This document shows positions 1 to 8,906 of a stretch of 64,000 nucleotides of DNA, one piece after another. The notes under the pieces are model-generated. The model had not been told where the DNA came from. It searched no databases and saw only the letters and a list, made by a program, of their open reading frames with translations. The translations under genes and the position numbers were made by a program. The stretch spans positions 1-64,000 of the forward strand of contig CALFBP010000006.1 of NCBI GenBank assembly GCA_937951625.1, written 5' to 3'. This DNA comes from an uncultured Thermoguttaceae bacterium (GTDB lineage Bacteria > Planctomycetota > Planctomycetia > Pirellulales > Thermoguttaceae). Position 1 is the stretch's first letter; every line of letters begins with the position of its first letter.

Positions 1-322
1 GGGGCGCGGCCGGATTTACCAGCAGCCTGGGCGATCCTCGTGCTTGCCGTCCAGATGCCGCAACCGGGGGGTCTTGTGCAGGATCGACATAACTTGTTTG
101 TTGGCTTTCACCTGCGGGTCCTTTTAGAAAGTCGTGTGAACCGGGAGAAACGCAGATCGAAGCTTCAAAAAAGTAGCGAATCCGTTCGTCTCCGACGGGC
201 TTGTATCTAAAATGCCGTTGGCAGCATCCAAACTTGGTAGCAAACGGAGTGCCATTTGAGAGGAGTTTTACCAACTCTCAAACAGGGTTACCTCTTTGGT
301 TACCAGTCAAGGAGTCGAAACT
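1..322. other. Left edge, no supported gene
   Basis: No gene could be supported here. The plus strand is open from the window edge to a TAA ending at base 210, but the translation shows no recognisable domain and no good start. A minus-strand frame of about 32 codons ending near the edge is equally unconvincing. The last 20 bases hold the ribosome-binding site of the next gene: AAGGAG at 309-314, eight bases before a GTG at 323. Confidence 0.4.
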
Positions 323-2386
323 GTGGATTGGGCTGGAAACAAGCCAATTTGGTTGCTTACGCTGATTTGCGTTTTGGGCGTTGGGCTTTGGGGGCACGAG
401 CCTTCGGCGGCTCAAAACAAACCGGGCCTCTTCCTCAATGAAAACACAACCCGAGGAATTGGGTTAGGGTCGCCTGCCGGGGGAGCGGCCAGTTCGATGA
501 GGGTCACGGCGGAGTTCACGGCGGACCCCAGCGGCCGGACGGGAAAACTCTATATCACCGCCAAATTCCAGCCCGGCTGGTACACCTATTCCATTACCCA
601 GGCCCCGGGCGGACCGAAACGAACGCGAATCCGTTTAGATCCCTCGAACGAGTACCGCGTGATCGGTGATTTCATTGCCAATCCACCGCCCAGTAAGCAT
701 ACCGAGCCCGAGGCCTTCAATGACTTGGTGATCGAGACGCATAAGACGGACGTCACGTGGTCCGCGCCGATCGAGTTTGCACCGGGGGTGGACCCTGGCA
801 CGTTGAAAATCACGGGTTCGGTGAACGCCCAGCCGTGCGACGCGAACAGTTGCTACCCGCCCCACGATTTCCCTTTCACCGCCACGTTGGGCCAAGGCCC
901 AGCAGAGGCCCCGGCCTCAACGGCATTCAATGCTGAGGAACTCCGGCGGAATATCGAACGACAGAAAGACGAGCGTTCGCTCGTGGCCAATCTGGCATTG
1001 GGTTTTCTTGGCGGTCTGATTTTGAATCTGATGCCTTGCGTGCTGCCGGTAATTGGTTTGAAGGTCTTTGCCTTCGTGCAACAGGCAGGCCAGGATCGGA
1101 GGATGGCCTTGTGGCTGAATGTGGCTTACGCCCTCGGGTTGATTTCGGTGTTTTGGGTGCTCGCAGCCTTAGCGGCTGCTCCAGCGTTGGCTTTGGCCGA
1201 TAGGGGCATGGGCTGGGGGCAACAGTTCCAAAGCCCGGGGTTCAACGTTTTCATCACGGGCTTGGTGTTTGTCATGGCCCTGAGTTTTTTAGGAATCTGG
1301 GAATTTCCGATCCCAGGGTTCGCCGGTGGCAAAGGGGCTGCACGACTCGCCGAGCAAGAGGGGTTCACCGGGGCGTTCTTCAAAGGCATCATCACGACCA
1401 TGTTGGCCACTCCCTGTACTGGTCCCTTTATGGGCGGGGCCCTGGCTTGGGCGTTCTACCAACCGCCCAGCGTGATCTTCGCCGTTTTCACCAGCGTCGG
1501 GCTGGGGATGGCTAGTCCCTATCTCCTGATCGGGGCCTTCCCGAAACTCATTCGCTTCCTGCCCAAGCCCGGCGAGTGGATGGATACCTTCAAACAAGTC
1601 ATGGGCTTCGTGCTTCTCGGCACGGTGGTCTATTTGTTCACTTTTCTAGAGACCTCCTATCTGGTGCCCACCTTGGCCCTGTTGTTCGTTTTGTGGGCAG
1701 CTTGTTGGTGGTTGGCTCGCACTCCAGAATACGCTGCTCCGGGAGCCAGGTTGCGGGCCTGGTTGGAGGCAGCGGCCGTGGTGGGCTTGGGCTGGCTTCT
1801 GCTCTTCCCGGGACTCGATTCCGTGCTCCCGGAAAACTTCCAGGCGCTACGCCTGCGGGGGTTGCAGGAGATCATGGCGGCGCGAATCGAACAACGGATC
1901 GCCAACGAGGCGGGCCGTCGTCTGGCCCAAGTGTCCGTCGATGCCCCGCGGACGAAGCAGGGGGGAGTTTCCGCCGCCAAGGGACGCGAACACGAACTGC
2001 CATGGCAACCTTTTACGACGCGGGCCGATTTAGAAAAGCTGCTCGCTGCTGGGAAGACAGTCCTGGTGGATTTCACCGCCGACTGGTGCCCGACCTGCAA
2101 AACGCTCGAAGCCCTGTACATGAACACGCGGGAAGTCCGCGAAATGGTCGAGGCCAACGGCGTCGTCCCGCTCAAGGCCGATTGGACGAACTACGACGCC
2201 GAGGTCACCGCCATGCTGGAACTGCTCGGCGCGAAACAAGTCCCGGTCATCGCGATCTTTCCCGCCGGAAACCCCAACCAACCGATCCGCTTTCTGAACG
2301 GCTACACGAAGAACGCGATCCTCGAGGCCCTACAAAAGGCGGGCCCGTCGAAGCCAGACCTGGCATCGGCGACCGCGGGCGGTTGA
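323..2386 (+). CDS. dsbD: DsbD-like thiol:disulfide interchange protein
   Basis: This protein should carry reducing power from cytoplasmic thioredoxin across the inner membrane to periplasmic thiols, for example for cytochrome c maturation. The 687-residue product has a signal-like N-terminus, an N-terminal DsbD-type domain with a Cys pair (CDANSC, about residues 172-177), a membrane block with the two CcdA-type motifs MPCVLP (Cys239) and ATPCTG (Cys365), and a C-terminal thioredoxin domain with DWCPTCK (Cys589, Cys592). I chose GTG at 323 because AAGGAG lies eight bases upstream; a TTG at 296 in the same frame lacks such a site. All three redox modules of DsbD are present, so the family call is firm. 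The physiological partner is inferred. Confidence 0.9.
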   Translation: MDWAGNKPIWLLTLICVLGVGLWGHEPSAAQNKPGLFLNENTTRGIGLGSPAGGAASSMRVTAEFTADPSGRTGKLYITAKFQPGWYTYSITQAPGGPKRTRIRLDPSNEYRVIGDFIANPPPSKHTEPEAFNDLVIETHKTDVTWSAPIEFAPGVDPGTLKITGSVNAQPCDANSCYPPHDFPFTATLGQGPAEAPASTAFNAEELRRNIERQKDERSLVANLALGFLGGLILNLMPCVLPVIGLKVFAFVQQAGQDRRMALWLNVAYALGLISVFWVLAALAAAPALALADRGMGWGQQFQSPGFNVFITGLVFVMALSFLGIWEFPIPGFAGGKGAARLAEQEGFTGAFFKGIITTMLATPCTGPFMGGALAWAFYQPPSVIFAVFTSVGLGMASPYLLIGAFPKLIRFLPKPGEWMDTFKQVMGFVLLGTVVYLFTFLETSYLVPTLALLFVLWAACWWLARTPEYAAPGARLRAWLEAAAVVGLGWLLLFPGLDSVLPENFQALRLRGLQEIMAARIEQRIANEAGRRLAQVSVDAPRTKQGGVSAAKGREHELPWQPFTTRADLEKLLAAGKTVLVDFTADWCPTCKTLEALYMNTREVREMVEANGVVPLKADWTNYDAEVTAMLELLGAKQVPVIAIFPAGNPNQPIRFLNGYTKNAILEALQKAGPSKPDLASATAGG

Positions 2387-2676
2387 CAAGACCTCGACAC
2401 GCTTGCCGCCGTTTCCAATCGTTCTTCTCGCCATCGGGCCAACGAGTGGACAACAGCTATCCCGAAGCCGTGTATCCCCCTGAGCGGGGTGGATTTGGCT
2501 TCGTGGTGGGTAGAGCGGCTTACCGGCTGGAACCGGAAAAATGGCGAGGACCCTAGCCGCCGTGCCCCTCATCCCTCTCCCGCGGAGTGGGAAATCTCAG
2601 GGTTTGGGCCACGCTGTCCATCGTTTGAGTTCCAGGCGGCCGTGGCGGTGTTATTGCCTACTCCCTAGCCAATTGT

Positions 2677-2690
2677 TTGATCCAGATCAA
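2677..2690 (+). promoter_or_regulatory. FNR/NnrR-type operator
   Basis: The sequence TTGAT-CCAG-ATCAA is a perfect inverted repeat matching the FNR/ANR/DNR/NnrR consensus of the CRP/FNR superfamily. It is followed by TAGAAT at 2713-2718. If transcription starts seven bases later (about 2725), the dyad centre lies 41.5 bases upstream, the standard position for a class II activator. Downstream genes are a YgbA-type protein and a ferredoxin. Binding by an oxygen- or NO-sensing regulator is inferred; no such regulator gene is in the window. Confidence 0.6.
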
Positions 2691-2712
2691 GGATCAGGTG
2701 ACTCGCTGGCCG

Positions 2713-2718
2713 TAGAAT
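2713..2718 (+). promoter_or_regulatory. -10 element of ygbA promoter
   Basis: TAGAAT matches five of six bases of the sigma-70 -10 consensus. There is no good -35 hexamer at the usual distance. This fits an activator-dependent promoter with the regulator sitting over the -35 position (dyad at 2677-2690). Confidence 0.45.
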
Positions 2719-2746
2719 CCCATGAAGAGATCGGTTTTTTTGCCGA

Positions 2747-3109
2747 ATGACCGCCATGGCCGAAAACGCAAATTCCACTCCGCGCATGGCCCGAGAGAGG
2801 CAGACCATCGCGTCGATGATCCGCATGTTTTGTGCTGCCCATCATGGGACGTCAGAGGGACTCTGTTCCGAGTGCGCGAGCTTGCAGGAGTATGCCTTCT
2901 GCCGTCTGGATCGCTGTCCGTTCGGGGCGGAAAAGCCGACTTGTGCCAAGTGTCCCATCCACTGTTACAAACCCGAAATGCGGGCCAAGGTCAAGGCCGT
3001 GATGCGCTTTGCCGGCCCGCGGATGTTGTTGCGGCATCCGATACTCGCCGTGCTTCATCAACTCGACTCGTTACGACGTGTCCCCCCTCGTCCTAGCCGA
3101 AAATCGTGA
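2747..3109 (+). CDS. ygbA: YgbA-family nitrous oxide-stimulated promoter protein
   Basis: This 120-residue cytoplasmic protein carries the marks of the YgbA/'nitrous oxide-stimulated promoter' family: an N-terminal MARERQTI segment, several conserved Cys and His (CxxxHHG, LCSEC, CPF, CAKCPIHCY) and the C-terminal KPEMRAKVKAVMRFAGPRML signature. The Cys/His pattern suggests metal or Fe-S binding, but the biochemical function is not known to me. ATG at 2756 is an alternative start; neither has a clear ribosome-binding site, and the leader predicted from the -10 element would be only about 22 bases. The gene overlaps the promoter-proximal bases of the ferredoxin gene's ribosome-binding site, so the two are probably cotranscribed. 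The FNR-type box upstream agrees with the NO link of the family. Confidence 0.85.
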   Translation: MTAMAENANSTPRMARERQTIASMIRMFCAAHHGTSEGLCSECASLQEYAFCRLDRCPFGAEKPTCAKCPIHCYKPEMRAKVKAVMRFAGPRMLLRHPILAVLHQLDSLRRVPPRPSRKS

Positions 3110-3117
3110 GGTCCGCC

Positions 3118-3900
3118 ATGCCCAAGCGAAAGATCGTGGAGATCGACGACAGGAAATGCAACGGTTGCGGTCTGTGCGTGCCCGCCTGCGCAGAGGGCGC
3201 CATTCAGATTATCGGCGGCAAGGCCCGGCTCGTGTCGGACATCTATTGCGATGGGTTGGGGGCCTGCCTGGGCGAGTGTCCGCAGGGGGCGATCACGATC
3301 ATCGAGCGTGAGGCAGCCGACTTCGACGAAACGGCCGCCCACCGCCACGTGGCGCAACTCCGTCAGGCCCGGCAGATCAGCGGACCACAGCCCGGCACGT
3401 GCCCGGGCACGCGGGTCGCGGCCTTTCAGCTCGAATTGGTTTCGCCGCCAACGCCAGTGTCACACGGCTCAGCGGATGCTAAAGGGCTTTCCGTGGCGGG
3501 CGGGCCAACCCCGACCTCCGCACTTGGACATTGGCCGATCCAACTGCATCTGGTGCCACCCAGCGCCCCGTTTCTTCGAGGGGCCGATCTGTTGCTCGCG
3601 GCTGATTGCGTCGCTTTTGCATTGGCCGATTTTCATGAACGCTACTTACGCGGAAGGCCGTTGGTCATCGCCTGTCCGAAACTGGACCACACGCAACCCT
3701 ACGTGGAGAAACTGGCGGCGATGTTCACGCAGGCGTCGTTAAGCAGCCTCACGGTGATCCACATGGAAGTGCCGTGCTGCATGGGCCTGGTGCGGATCGC
3801 CCAGGCGGCCCGGCAGGCCGCGGGTGTCGAAACGCCGCTCCATGAAGTGGTCATCTCCACGCGCGGCGTCGTGCTCCGCGAATCTGTCGTCGCGGTTTGA
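3118..3900 (+). CDS. 4Fe-4S ferredoxin-type protein
   Basis: The 260-residue product begins with a bacterial ferredoxin domain of about 70 residues: CNGCGLCVPAC (Cys14, 17, 20, 24) followed by YCDGLGACLGECP (Cys44, 50, 54). The remaining 190 residues include Cys pairs such as VPCCMG and no transmembrane segment, and may form a second domain. It is likely a cytoplasmic electron carrier or a redox sensor subunit; the substrate is unknown. I chose ATG 3118 over GTG 3106 because GTGAGG ends six bases before it, whereas 3106 overlaps the stop of the preceding gene. Position directly behind ygbA suggests shared control by the FNR-type operator. Confidence 0.8.
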   Translation: MPKRKIVEIDDRKCNGCGLCVPACAEGAIQIIGGKARLVSDIYCDGLGACLGECPQGAITIIEREAADFDETAAHRHVAQLRQARQISGPQPGTCPGTRVAAFQLELVSPPTPVSHGSADAKGLSVAGGPTPTSALGHWPIQLHLVPPSAPFLRGADLLLAADCVAFALADFHERYLRGRPLVIACPKLDHTQPYVEKLAAMFTQASLSSLTVIHMEVPCCMGLVRIAQAARQAAGVETPLHEVVISTRGVVLRESVVAV

Positions 3901-4539
3901 AACGCAGTCTCCGGGGCGGCCATCAGGCCCATGCCGCCTGAATTGGCGCCCCCGCGGTTGTGGATCACAAAACAGCGTAGGTTCTCCGTCGTGGCGAAGC
4001 AGTCGTGGCGAGGCAGCGGATGCCTCTTCCCGCGGAGATTTCCCCCAAGTCAGGGGAATTAAACGTAAAACGCCAACACCGCAGCGGTGAAGATCACGCA
4101 CCAGAACGTGTGGTCTGGCAGGGTGCGGTGTTGCTTACGCTCCGCCTCGGGTAGTTGCAGGCTTTCGTTTCGCGACCCTCGAATTAACTCGTTTACGACG
4201 TTCGGGTAAAGTGAACAAGCGGCCTCGTCAGCAACCCGTGCAACGCTGGCGGAAGTACCTACCCCAACTGGCATCCCAAATCAGCAAAGCTGAAACCTGC
4301 AACGGTGTTGTCTATCAGTTTCGCGGATTTTGAAGAGTGGTGAACACGGGGAAGCTGCGGTATACTTAGAGAGTTGCACGGTAAAGAACTTCATTGGGCT
4401 CGCGGTTCGCCATTCGCCCAAACCGCCTCCATGGTAAAGACGCACCACTCTCTGGGTGGGGTGACGGTGGTGACGGTTGAAGGACTGAGGCTTTTTTACC
4501 GCCTGAGTGGTTACTCTTTCCCAGTCAAAGGATGGGTCG
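3901..4539. other. Intergenic region, 640 bases
   Basis: No firm gene was found. A minus-strand frame at 4059-4274 (up to 71 residues) ends in a hydrophobic helix, TFWCVIFTAAVLAFYV, and could be a tiny membrane protein, but it lacks a convincing start. A TATACT -10-like element lies at 4361-4366 on the plus strand with no clear -35. AAAGGA at 4527-4532 is the ribosome-binding site for the next gene. Confidence 0.4.
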
Positions 4540-5724
4540 ATGGAAAAATCCCTGGATCGGAAGCTCGCCCGCATCCTTGCCGACTCGTCGTGTAAGGAGT
4601 TCATCCTTGCGGACGCCAAGGACGCGGACATGGCCTTTGGGTTGGCCGCCCCGGGGCGCAGCCCCGAGTACCACGGGGGCGAGGCCCGATTTCGGACTTT
4701 GGCCGAGTACCGGCAATTGATGCGGGAAATCGTGCGGCAGGGTTTTGTCGACATCATGTTGATGAGCGCAAGCACCAATGAAGTGCTCACGATCCAGGAA
4801 CGGCTCTTCGACGGCAGCCACGTCACGCCCGCGGTTCGTGCCAACGACACGACCGACATCTGGCTGGCGACGGGCACCGGCCGCTATGCCTCGCAGCCCT
4901 CGCTTCCGTTCCGCACGGCGACCATCGACCACATCATGTGCGGCAAGATGGAGTGCCAGCCGGAAGAGCGTAAGCTGGGCGCGGACCTGGGGCTTTATTC
5001 GGTGACCTTCAATAACGATGCGGCGCTGGATCGGGCGACGTTGGAGGCCTTCAAGGCCTTCCGCTTGGAGGCCGAAGCCAAGGGGTTTCGTTATTTTTTG
5101 GAGGTCTTCGACCCGAACGCCTGTGGCGATCACCCGCCGAAAGACGTGGGAAGGTTCGTCAACGATCACATTGTTCGGTCGTTGGCGGGCGTGACCCAGC
5201 GCGGCCGCCCGCTTTTCTTGAAAATCCCCTATCACGGCCCGGCGGCCATGGAAGCCTTGGCAAGCTACGATCCCACACTGGTCGTGGGCATTCTCGGGGG
5301 TTCGGCAGGCACGACGTTCGATGCCTTCCACATGCTCTGGGAGGCGAAGAAATACGGGGCTCGTGTCGCGCTGTATGGTAGGAAGATCAACAACGCCGAG
5401 CACCAGTTGACCTTCATCCGCTATCTCCGCGCGGTGGCCGACGATGAAATCGCCCCTGCCGAAGCGGTGCGGGCCTACCACGGCGACCTGGCCAAACTGG
5501 GCATCCGACCGCATCGGTCGCTCGAGGAAGACTTACAGCGGACCTCGACGGCATCGAGTTACAGTGGTGGCTCGCAAGTCGCGAAGAAGGGCTCTCCGGC
5601 CGCGTCCACCAGACCGGGCGCTGCGGCGGCCGCCTCAACCTCCAGTGAGCCTGACTTTAGCCGTATGACTCCCGCCGAAAAGGCCCGCTGGAACCTGGAG
5701 CGTTGGAAGCGAATCGTGGGCTGA
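4540..5724 (+). CDS. DeoC/LacD-type aldolase-like protein
   Basis: This 394-residue protein looks like a class I aldolase-type (beta/alpha)8 barrel. Supporting points are LFLKIPYHGP with a candidate Schiff-base Lys at 228, a preceding acidic strand FLEVFDPN, and a following glycine strand VVGILGGSAG that would bind phosphate. About 60 C-terminal residues are low-complexity Ser/Ala-rich, ending in a short conserved-looking tail (MTPAEKARWNLERWKRI). ATG 4540 was chosen because AAAGGA precedes it by seven bases; a further upstream start at 4507 has none. Substrate is unknown. The nearest neighbour, a Gfo/Idh/MocA enzyme on the opposite strand, suggests carbohydrate or polyol metabolism, but this is a weak argument. 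Confidence 0.6.
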   Translation: MEKSLDRKLARILADSSCKEFILADAKDADMAFGLAAPGRSPEYHGGEARFRTLAEYRQLMREIVRQGFVDIMLMSASTNEVLTIQERLFDGSHVTPAVRANDTTDIWLATGTGRYASQPSLPFRTATIDHIMCGKMECQPEERKLGADLGLYSVTFNNDAALDRATLEAFKAFRLEAEAKGFRYFLEVFDPNACGDHPPKDVGRFVNDHIVRSLAGVTQRGRPLFLKIPYHGPAAMEALASYDPTLVVGILGGSAGTTFDAFHMLWEAKKYGARVALYGRKINNAEHQLTFIRYLRAVADDEIAPAEAVRAYHGDLAKLGIRPHRSLEEDLQRTSTASSYSGGSQVAKKGSPAASTRPGAAAAASTSSEPDFSRMTPAEKARWNLERWKRIVG

Positions 5725-5781
5725 AGGTCACGCAGTGCGGCGGCATTTCGCCGCGCAGTTCCTCTTGACCACCGGACGCTG

Positions 5782-7014
5782 CTACATCATGGCCAGTGGA
5801 TCTTTGCGGTTGGCGAGAGGGAATTGAACCGGCTGGCCGAGTCGCTGCGACTCGAACACGGCAACGACCATTTCCAGGGCGGTTCGCGCGTCGGTGATAT
5901 CGGCCAACGGTTTCCCGTTGTTTTCCACGGCCTGGATGAGGTCCTTGACGGCGGCCACGTTCCCATGGTGCGGTGTGGTCTCGGTCATTGGCTCGGGCTT
6001 TCCCAGCCCGGCGGAAGTGATCTCGATCCAGTTTTTCTTGCCCCGCGGCACGGACCAGGAGGTGTGCGGCAGCAGAAAGGCGGGCGGGGTGTAGTTGGTG
6101 CCCATCTCGATCACCCCCTTGGAGCCGAAAATCCAGATTCCGAATCGCGGCCCACCGCCAGCCTCGCGGACCGAATCGAACGAAGCCATGGCCCCGCTGG
6201 CCAGGCGATAGGTCGCGTGGACTTCGTCGCCCGCCAGCAAGGCGATCCCCTCGGCGCCAGGCCGGACATCGCTCTTGGCGATCGGGCGTCCTTTTTCCAA
6301 AACACTGCCGAAGCACCACTGTGGCGGACCGGCCAGGTGCTGGATCAGGTCGAGCACATGGGGACCGAGCACCCAGAGGTCCTCGGCGCCGCCCCGGGAA
6401 TCTTCTTTGCCCCGGGCACGGATTTCCAAAAGCTTGCCGATTTTGCCCGAGGCGATCAACTCGCGGACGACTGGGAGCCTGGGGCTATAACGGGTCTGAT
6501 GGGCCACCGCCAGTTTGACGTTGTTTTTCTGGCAGGCGGCGACCATGGCGTCGGCCTCCTCCAAGGTGCGGCAGAGGGGTTTTTCCAGATAGATGCCCCG
6601 CACGCCGTTGGCTGCCGCCGCCAGGACCATATCGTGATGCTCGTCGATGAACCGCGGACAGATGCTCACCAGATCAGGCTTCATCTCTTCCAGCATCTTG
6701 CGGTAATCAGCGAAAGGCTTGGGGTTGCCGAGGCGGGTCGATGCCGCGGCGAGGCCCTGGGGATTCGCGTCCGCAACGGCCACGATCTGGCAACCAGGCA
6801 CATCGCGCCAGACCACGTCGAGCCCATGGCCATAGTCGCCCCGGCCAGTGTGGCCAATGACCCCCACTCGGTATCGCTTGGCCGACTCCCCGCCAAGGAT
6901 AAAGGCCGGACACATGGCCGCGGCAGCGGTCGCACAAGCCCCCGCCATGAATGCACGTCGCGAATACGAACCGTCTCCAGAACGCGACGAGTTATCCCAT
7001 GGCGGCGTCTTCAT
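5782..7014 (-). CDS. Tat-exported Gfo/Idh/MocA oxidoreductase
   Basis: The 410-residue product is an NAD(P)-dependent sugar/inositol-dehydrogenase-type oxidoreductase. It starts with a twin-arginine signal (SRRAFMAG followed by a hydrophobic Ala-rich stretch), then a Rossmann fold with YRVGVIGHTGRGDYGHG, and YLEKPLCRTLEEAD containing the EKP motif. ATG 7014 is preferred because AGAGGAG lies a short distance upstream; the frame stays open to 7212 but the added residues look non-coding. It is one of four paralogues in the window and the only one on the minus strand. The exported family is greatly expanded in planctomycetes; substrates are mostly unassigned. It converges on the aldolase-like gene with a 57-base gap. 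Confidence 0.85.
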   Translation of the reverse strand: MKTPPWDNSSRSGDGSYSRRAFMAGACATAAAAMCPAFILGGESAKRYRVGVIGHTGRGDYGHGLDVVWRDVPGCQIVAVADANPQGLAAASTRLGNPKPFADYRKMLEEMKPDLVSICPRFIDEHHDMVLAAAANGVRGIYLEKPLCRTLEEADAMVAACQKNNVKLAVAHQTRYSPRLPVVRELIASGKIGKLLEIRARGKEDSRGGAEDLWVLGPHVLDLIQHLAGPPQWCFGSVLEKGRPIAKSDVRPGAEGIALLAGDEVHATYRLASGAMASFDSVREAGGGPRFGIWIFGSKGVIEMGTNYTPPAFLLPHTSWSVPRGKKNWIEITSAGLGKPEPMTETTPHHGNVAAVKDLIQAVENNGKPLADITDARTALEMVVAVFESQRLGQPVQFPLANRKDPLAMM

Positions 7015-7485
7015 CAATGGTCTCCTCTTGGTGAGTTTTCTTAGCAGGCCGTCGTGAAAAGGGAGCCGCGGACCAAGGTACGAGTCATTCAACGCTTCCA
7101 AGCTCCCCCATGGACGGCGGCAAGGCCATGCCCCTAGCACTCGGCGGCGAGCCTGAGGTTCCCCAACATTGGCTGCGGCCTTTGGGCCTTTGGTCCCTCC
7201 TTTTGCGCACAACTTGCGATGGGATCATCTTAGTGCCGCGGGCAGTCCGAGAAAACCCTGCCGCGGCGTGAAAAGAGCATTAGGCCGCCGGATGTTTCTC
7301 CCTTGGGGTTAGGGCTTACCCCACAACCTCCCGTCTTCTGCGAGCGCCAGTGGGGTTGGGCCGTCGTCTGCAAGCGCTTGGGCCATCACCGCGACCCTCT
7401 CCCAGAGGGAGATGGGACTTTGGGAATGGGCTCTTGGTAAAACTTCGGTCCGGCGTGCAAAGCGCTGGCTGTTGGCCAACCTCGG
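7015..7485. other. Intergenic region with dispersed repeat
   Basis: This 470-base gap lies upstream of the Gfo/Idh/MocA gene and downstream of tadA. Its main content is a repeat copy at about 7314-7424 that matches 18018-18164. Open frames across it have no domain support. Confidence 0.5.
7314..7424 (+). repeat. Dispersed intergenic repeat, copy 1
   Basis: The segment shares blocks with 18018-18164 in the same order: CTTACCCCACAACCTCC against CTTATCTCACAACCTCC, CCGTCGTCTGCAA identical in both, then TTGGGCC-TCACC, an imperfect CCCTCTCCC/GGGAGA palindrome and GGGACTTT. It is intergenic, next to the 3' end of tadA. The palindromic core resembles REP-type elements. Confidence 0.6.
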
Positions 7486-7956
7486 CTACTTTTTGCCCAG
7501 CGCTCGCTGCTTCTGGAAGAACTGCGTGAGAATCTCCCCGCAGGGTTGCGCCAGCACGCCCGAGATGACTTCGGCCCGATGGTTCAAGCGGGCGTCGTTC
7601 AGCAAACGAAACAGCGAGTGAACGGCCCCGGCCTTGGGGTCGGCCGCGCCATAGACGACAAGCGGAATACGGGCCTGGAGGATCGCCCCGGCGCACATCG
7701 GACAAGGCTCCAAAGTCACGTACAAGGTGCAATCTTCCAACCGCCAAGAGCCAAGCGCCGCGGCGGCCTGCGTGATGGCGATCATTTCGGCGTGCGCCGT
7801 GGGATCGCGGAGTTGCTCACGCTGGTTATGGGCCCGAGCAATGATCCGGCCCCTATGCACCACGACCGCGCCGATCGGGGCTTCGTCTTCGTCCCCCGCA
7901 GCCCGGGCCTCGTCGAGCGCCGCTTGCATGAAATACTCGTGTTCAGTTTCCCTCAT
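7486..7956 (-). CDS. tadA: tRNA-specific adenosine deaminase
   Basis: TadA converts adenosine 34 to inosine in tRNA-Arg(ACG). The 156-residue protein has the full zinc deaminase signature: TAHAEM (His55 ligand, Glu57 proton shuttle) and PCPMCAGAI (Cys85, Cys88), followed by a typical [12 protein letters not shown] strand. Length fits the family. ATG 7956 gives the usual N-terminus for TadA; a TTG at 8019 in the same frame would add 21 residues without domain support. No strong ribosome-binding site was seen for either. It is followed by the intergenic repeat and preceded by yqgE, same strand, with about 90 bases between. Confidence 0.92.
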   Translation of the reverse strand: MRETEHEYFMQAALDEARAAGDEDEAPIGAVVVHRGRIIARAHNQREQLRDPTAHAEMIAITQAAAALGSWRLEDCTLYVTLEPCPMCAGAILQARIPLVVYGAADPKAGAVHSLFRLLNDARLNHRAEVISGVLAQPCGEILTQFFQKQRALGKK

Positions 7957-8047
7957 GGTGACGAGGCGGCCGCAGCCGGATCGGGCAACAACCCAAACGT
8001 TTGGTGTGACAGTCAACAAAAATTGGAACTGAACGGCCGAAAGAGAA

Positions 8048-8599
8048 TCAATTCAACGACGGGTCTGCCGGCAAGTAATCCAGTTTAAGCATCTCGGCCA
8101 GCAAGTTCCGCCCGATCTGGTGCGTCAATTTACGCCACATGTCTTCTTCGCTCGAAAAGACGAGTTCCGAACTGGCGGGCGCGGTAAACCAGGCGCCTTG
8201 TTTCAATTCGTTTTCCAGTTGCCCGCTGCCCCAACCGGAGTGGCCTACAAAAAAGCGGAACTCGTGGCCTTGCTTTTTGAGAAGCCCCTCGAGGTGGTCT
8301 CGCTGCGCGGCGAAGTACACGCCCGGCACGATTTCCATTTCAGCCAGCGAAGCGTCGGAATGGACCGCCATCAGGGGTCCGGAGACGGGACCGCCGAGAT
8401 GAACGCGACCCTCCACCTCGCATGGAGTTTCTCCCACTCTCTCCCAAAGCTCCTTAATGGTGTTGTCGGTGGGACGATTCAACACCACGCCAAAGGCCCC
8501 CTCCTCACTGTGATGGACCAACAACACCACGGTGCGGATGAAATTGGGATCCAGTAAGTGAGGCGAAGCGATCAGAAAATGACCTTTGAGCGACTCCAT
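8048..8599 (-). CDS. yqgE: YqgE/AlgH family protein
   Basis: The 183-residue product matches the YqgE/AlgH (DUF179) family: [16 protein letters not shown] at the N-terminus, [20 protein letters not shown], a VHLGGPVSG turn and [17 protein letters not shown] near the middle. Its molecular function is unknown; AlgH in pseudomonads was named for effects on alginate genes. It is probably cytoplasmic. ATG 8599 was chosen over the longer frame to 8650 because GGGGAGG sits seven bases upstream and the family begins with the sequence that follows. It lies upstream of tadA on the same strand and may be cotranscribed. Confidence 0.9.
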   Translation of the reverse strand: MESLKGHFLIASPHLLDPNFIRTVVLLVHHSEEGAFGVVLNRPTDNTIKELWERVGETPCEVEGRVHLGGPVSGPLMAVHSDASLAEMEIVPGVYFAAQRDHLEGLLKKQGHEFRFFVGHSGWGSGQLENELKQGAWFTAPASSELVFSSEEDMWRKLTHQIGRNLLAEMLKLDYLPADPSLN

Positions 8600-8906
8600 C
8601 GCGAGACCTCCCCTGAACGATTGTATCAGGCAGCGCAGAAGATTCGTCAATGCGTCTCGGTTGGGATGCAGTGCCCCCTTGGATGGACTGTTTTCAGCGC
8701 CTATCCGATACCACCCACTCGTCGATGGGGAAGAGGCGAGTGGTCCGTGGAACTTGAATCGTTGCCTTATCGATTTTCCCTAAGCATCTCGCCCCCCCGC
8801 CAGAATGGGTGGCGTAACTCCCGGCGACACTTTGCCTCAACTCTAACTGTTACCATCACCATAGGGCGGTGTTCCGACCCTTAACGAGACCCCTATTCGA
8901 GTCAGA
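8600..8906. other. Intergenic region, 307 bases
   Basis: No gene seen. One hairpin stands out: CCACTCG at 8715-8721 pairs with CGAGTGG at 8737-8743 around a 15-base loop. There is no T-run, so it is not a classical terminator. The gap should contain the yqgE promoter on the minus strand and the 3' end of the next gene. Confidence 0.35.

Larger units (their letters stand above)
2387..2746. other. Intergenic region with FNR-type promoter
   Basis: This 360-base gap separates dsbD from the ygbA-like gene. Its first half holds nothing recognisable except a degenerate palindromic stretch near 2566-2595 (CCCTCTCCC-type) that resembles the repeats described elsewhere in the window. Its second half contains a perfect TTGAT-N4-ATCAA dyad at 2677-2690 and a TAGAAT -10-like element at 2713-2718. 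Confidence 0.5.

Noticed and set aside
1-210. Open plus frame from the window edge
   Set aside because: No domain and too short to judge; it could be the end of a gene outside the window.
4059-4274. 71-codon minus-strand frame with a terminal hydrophobic helix
   Set aside because: No convincing start codon or ribosome-binding site, so it was left as a remark in the gap entry.
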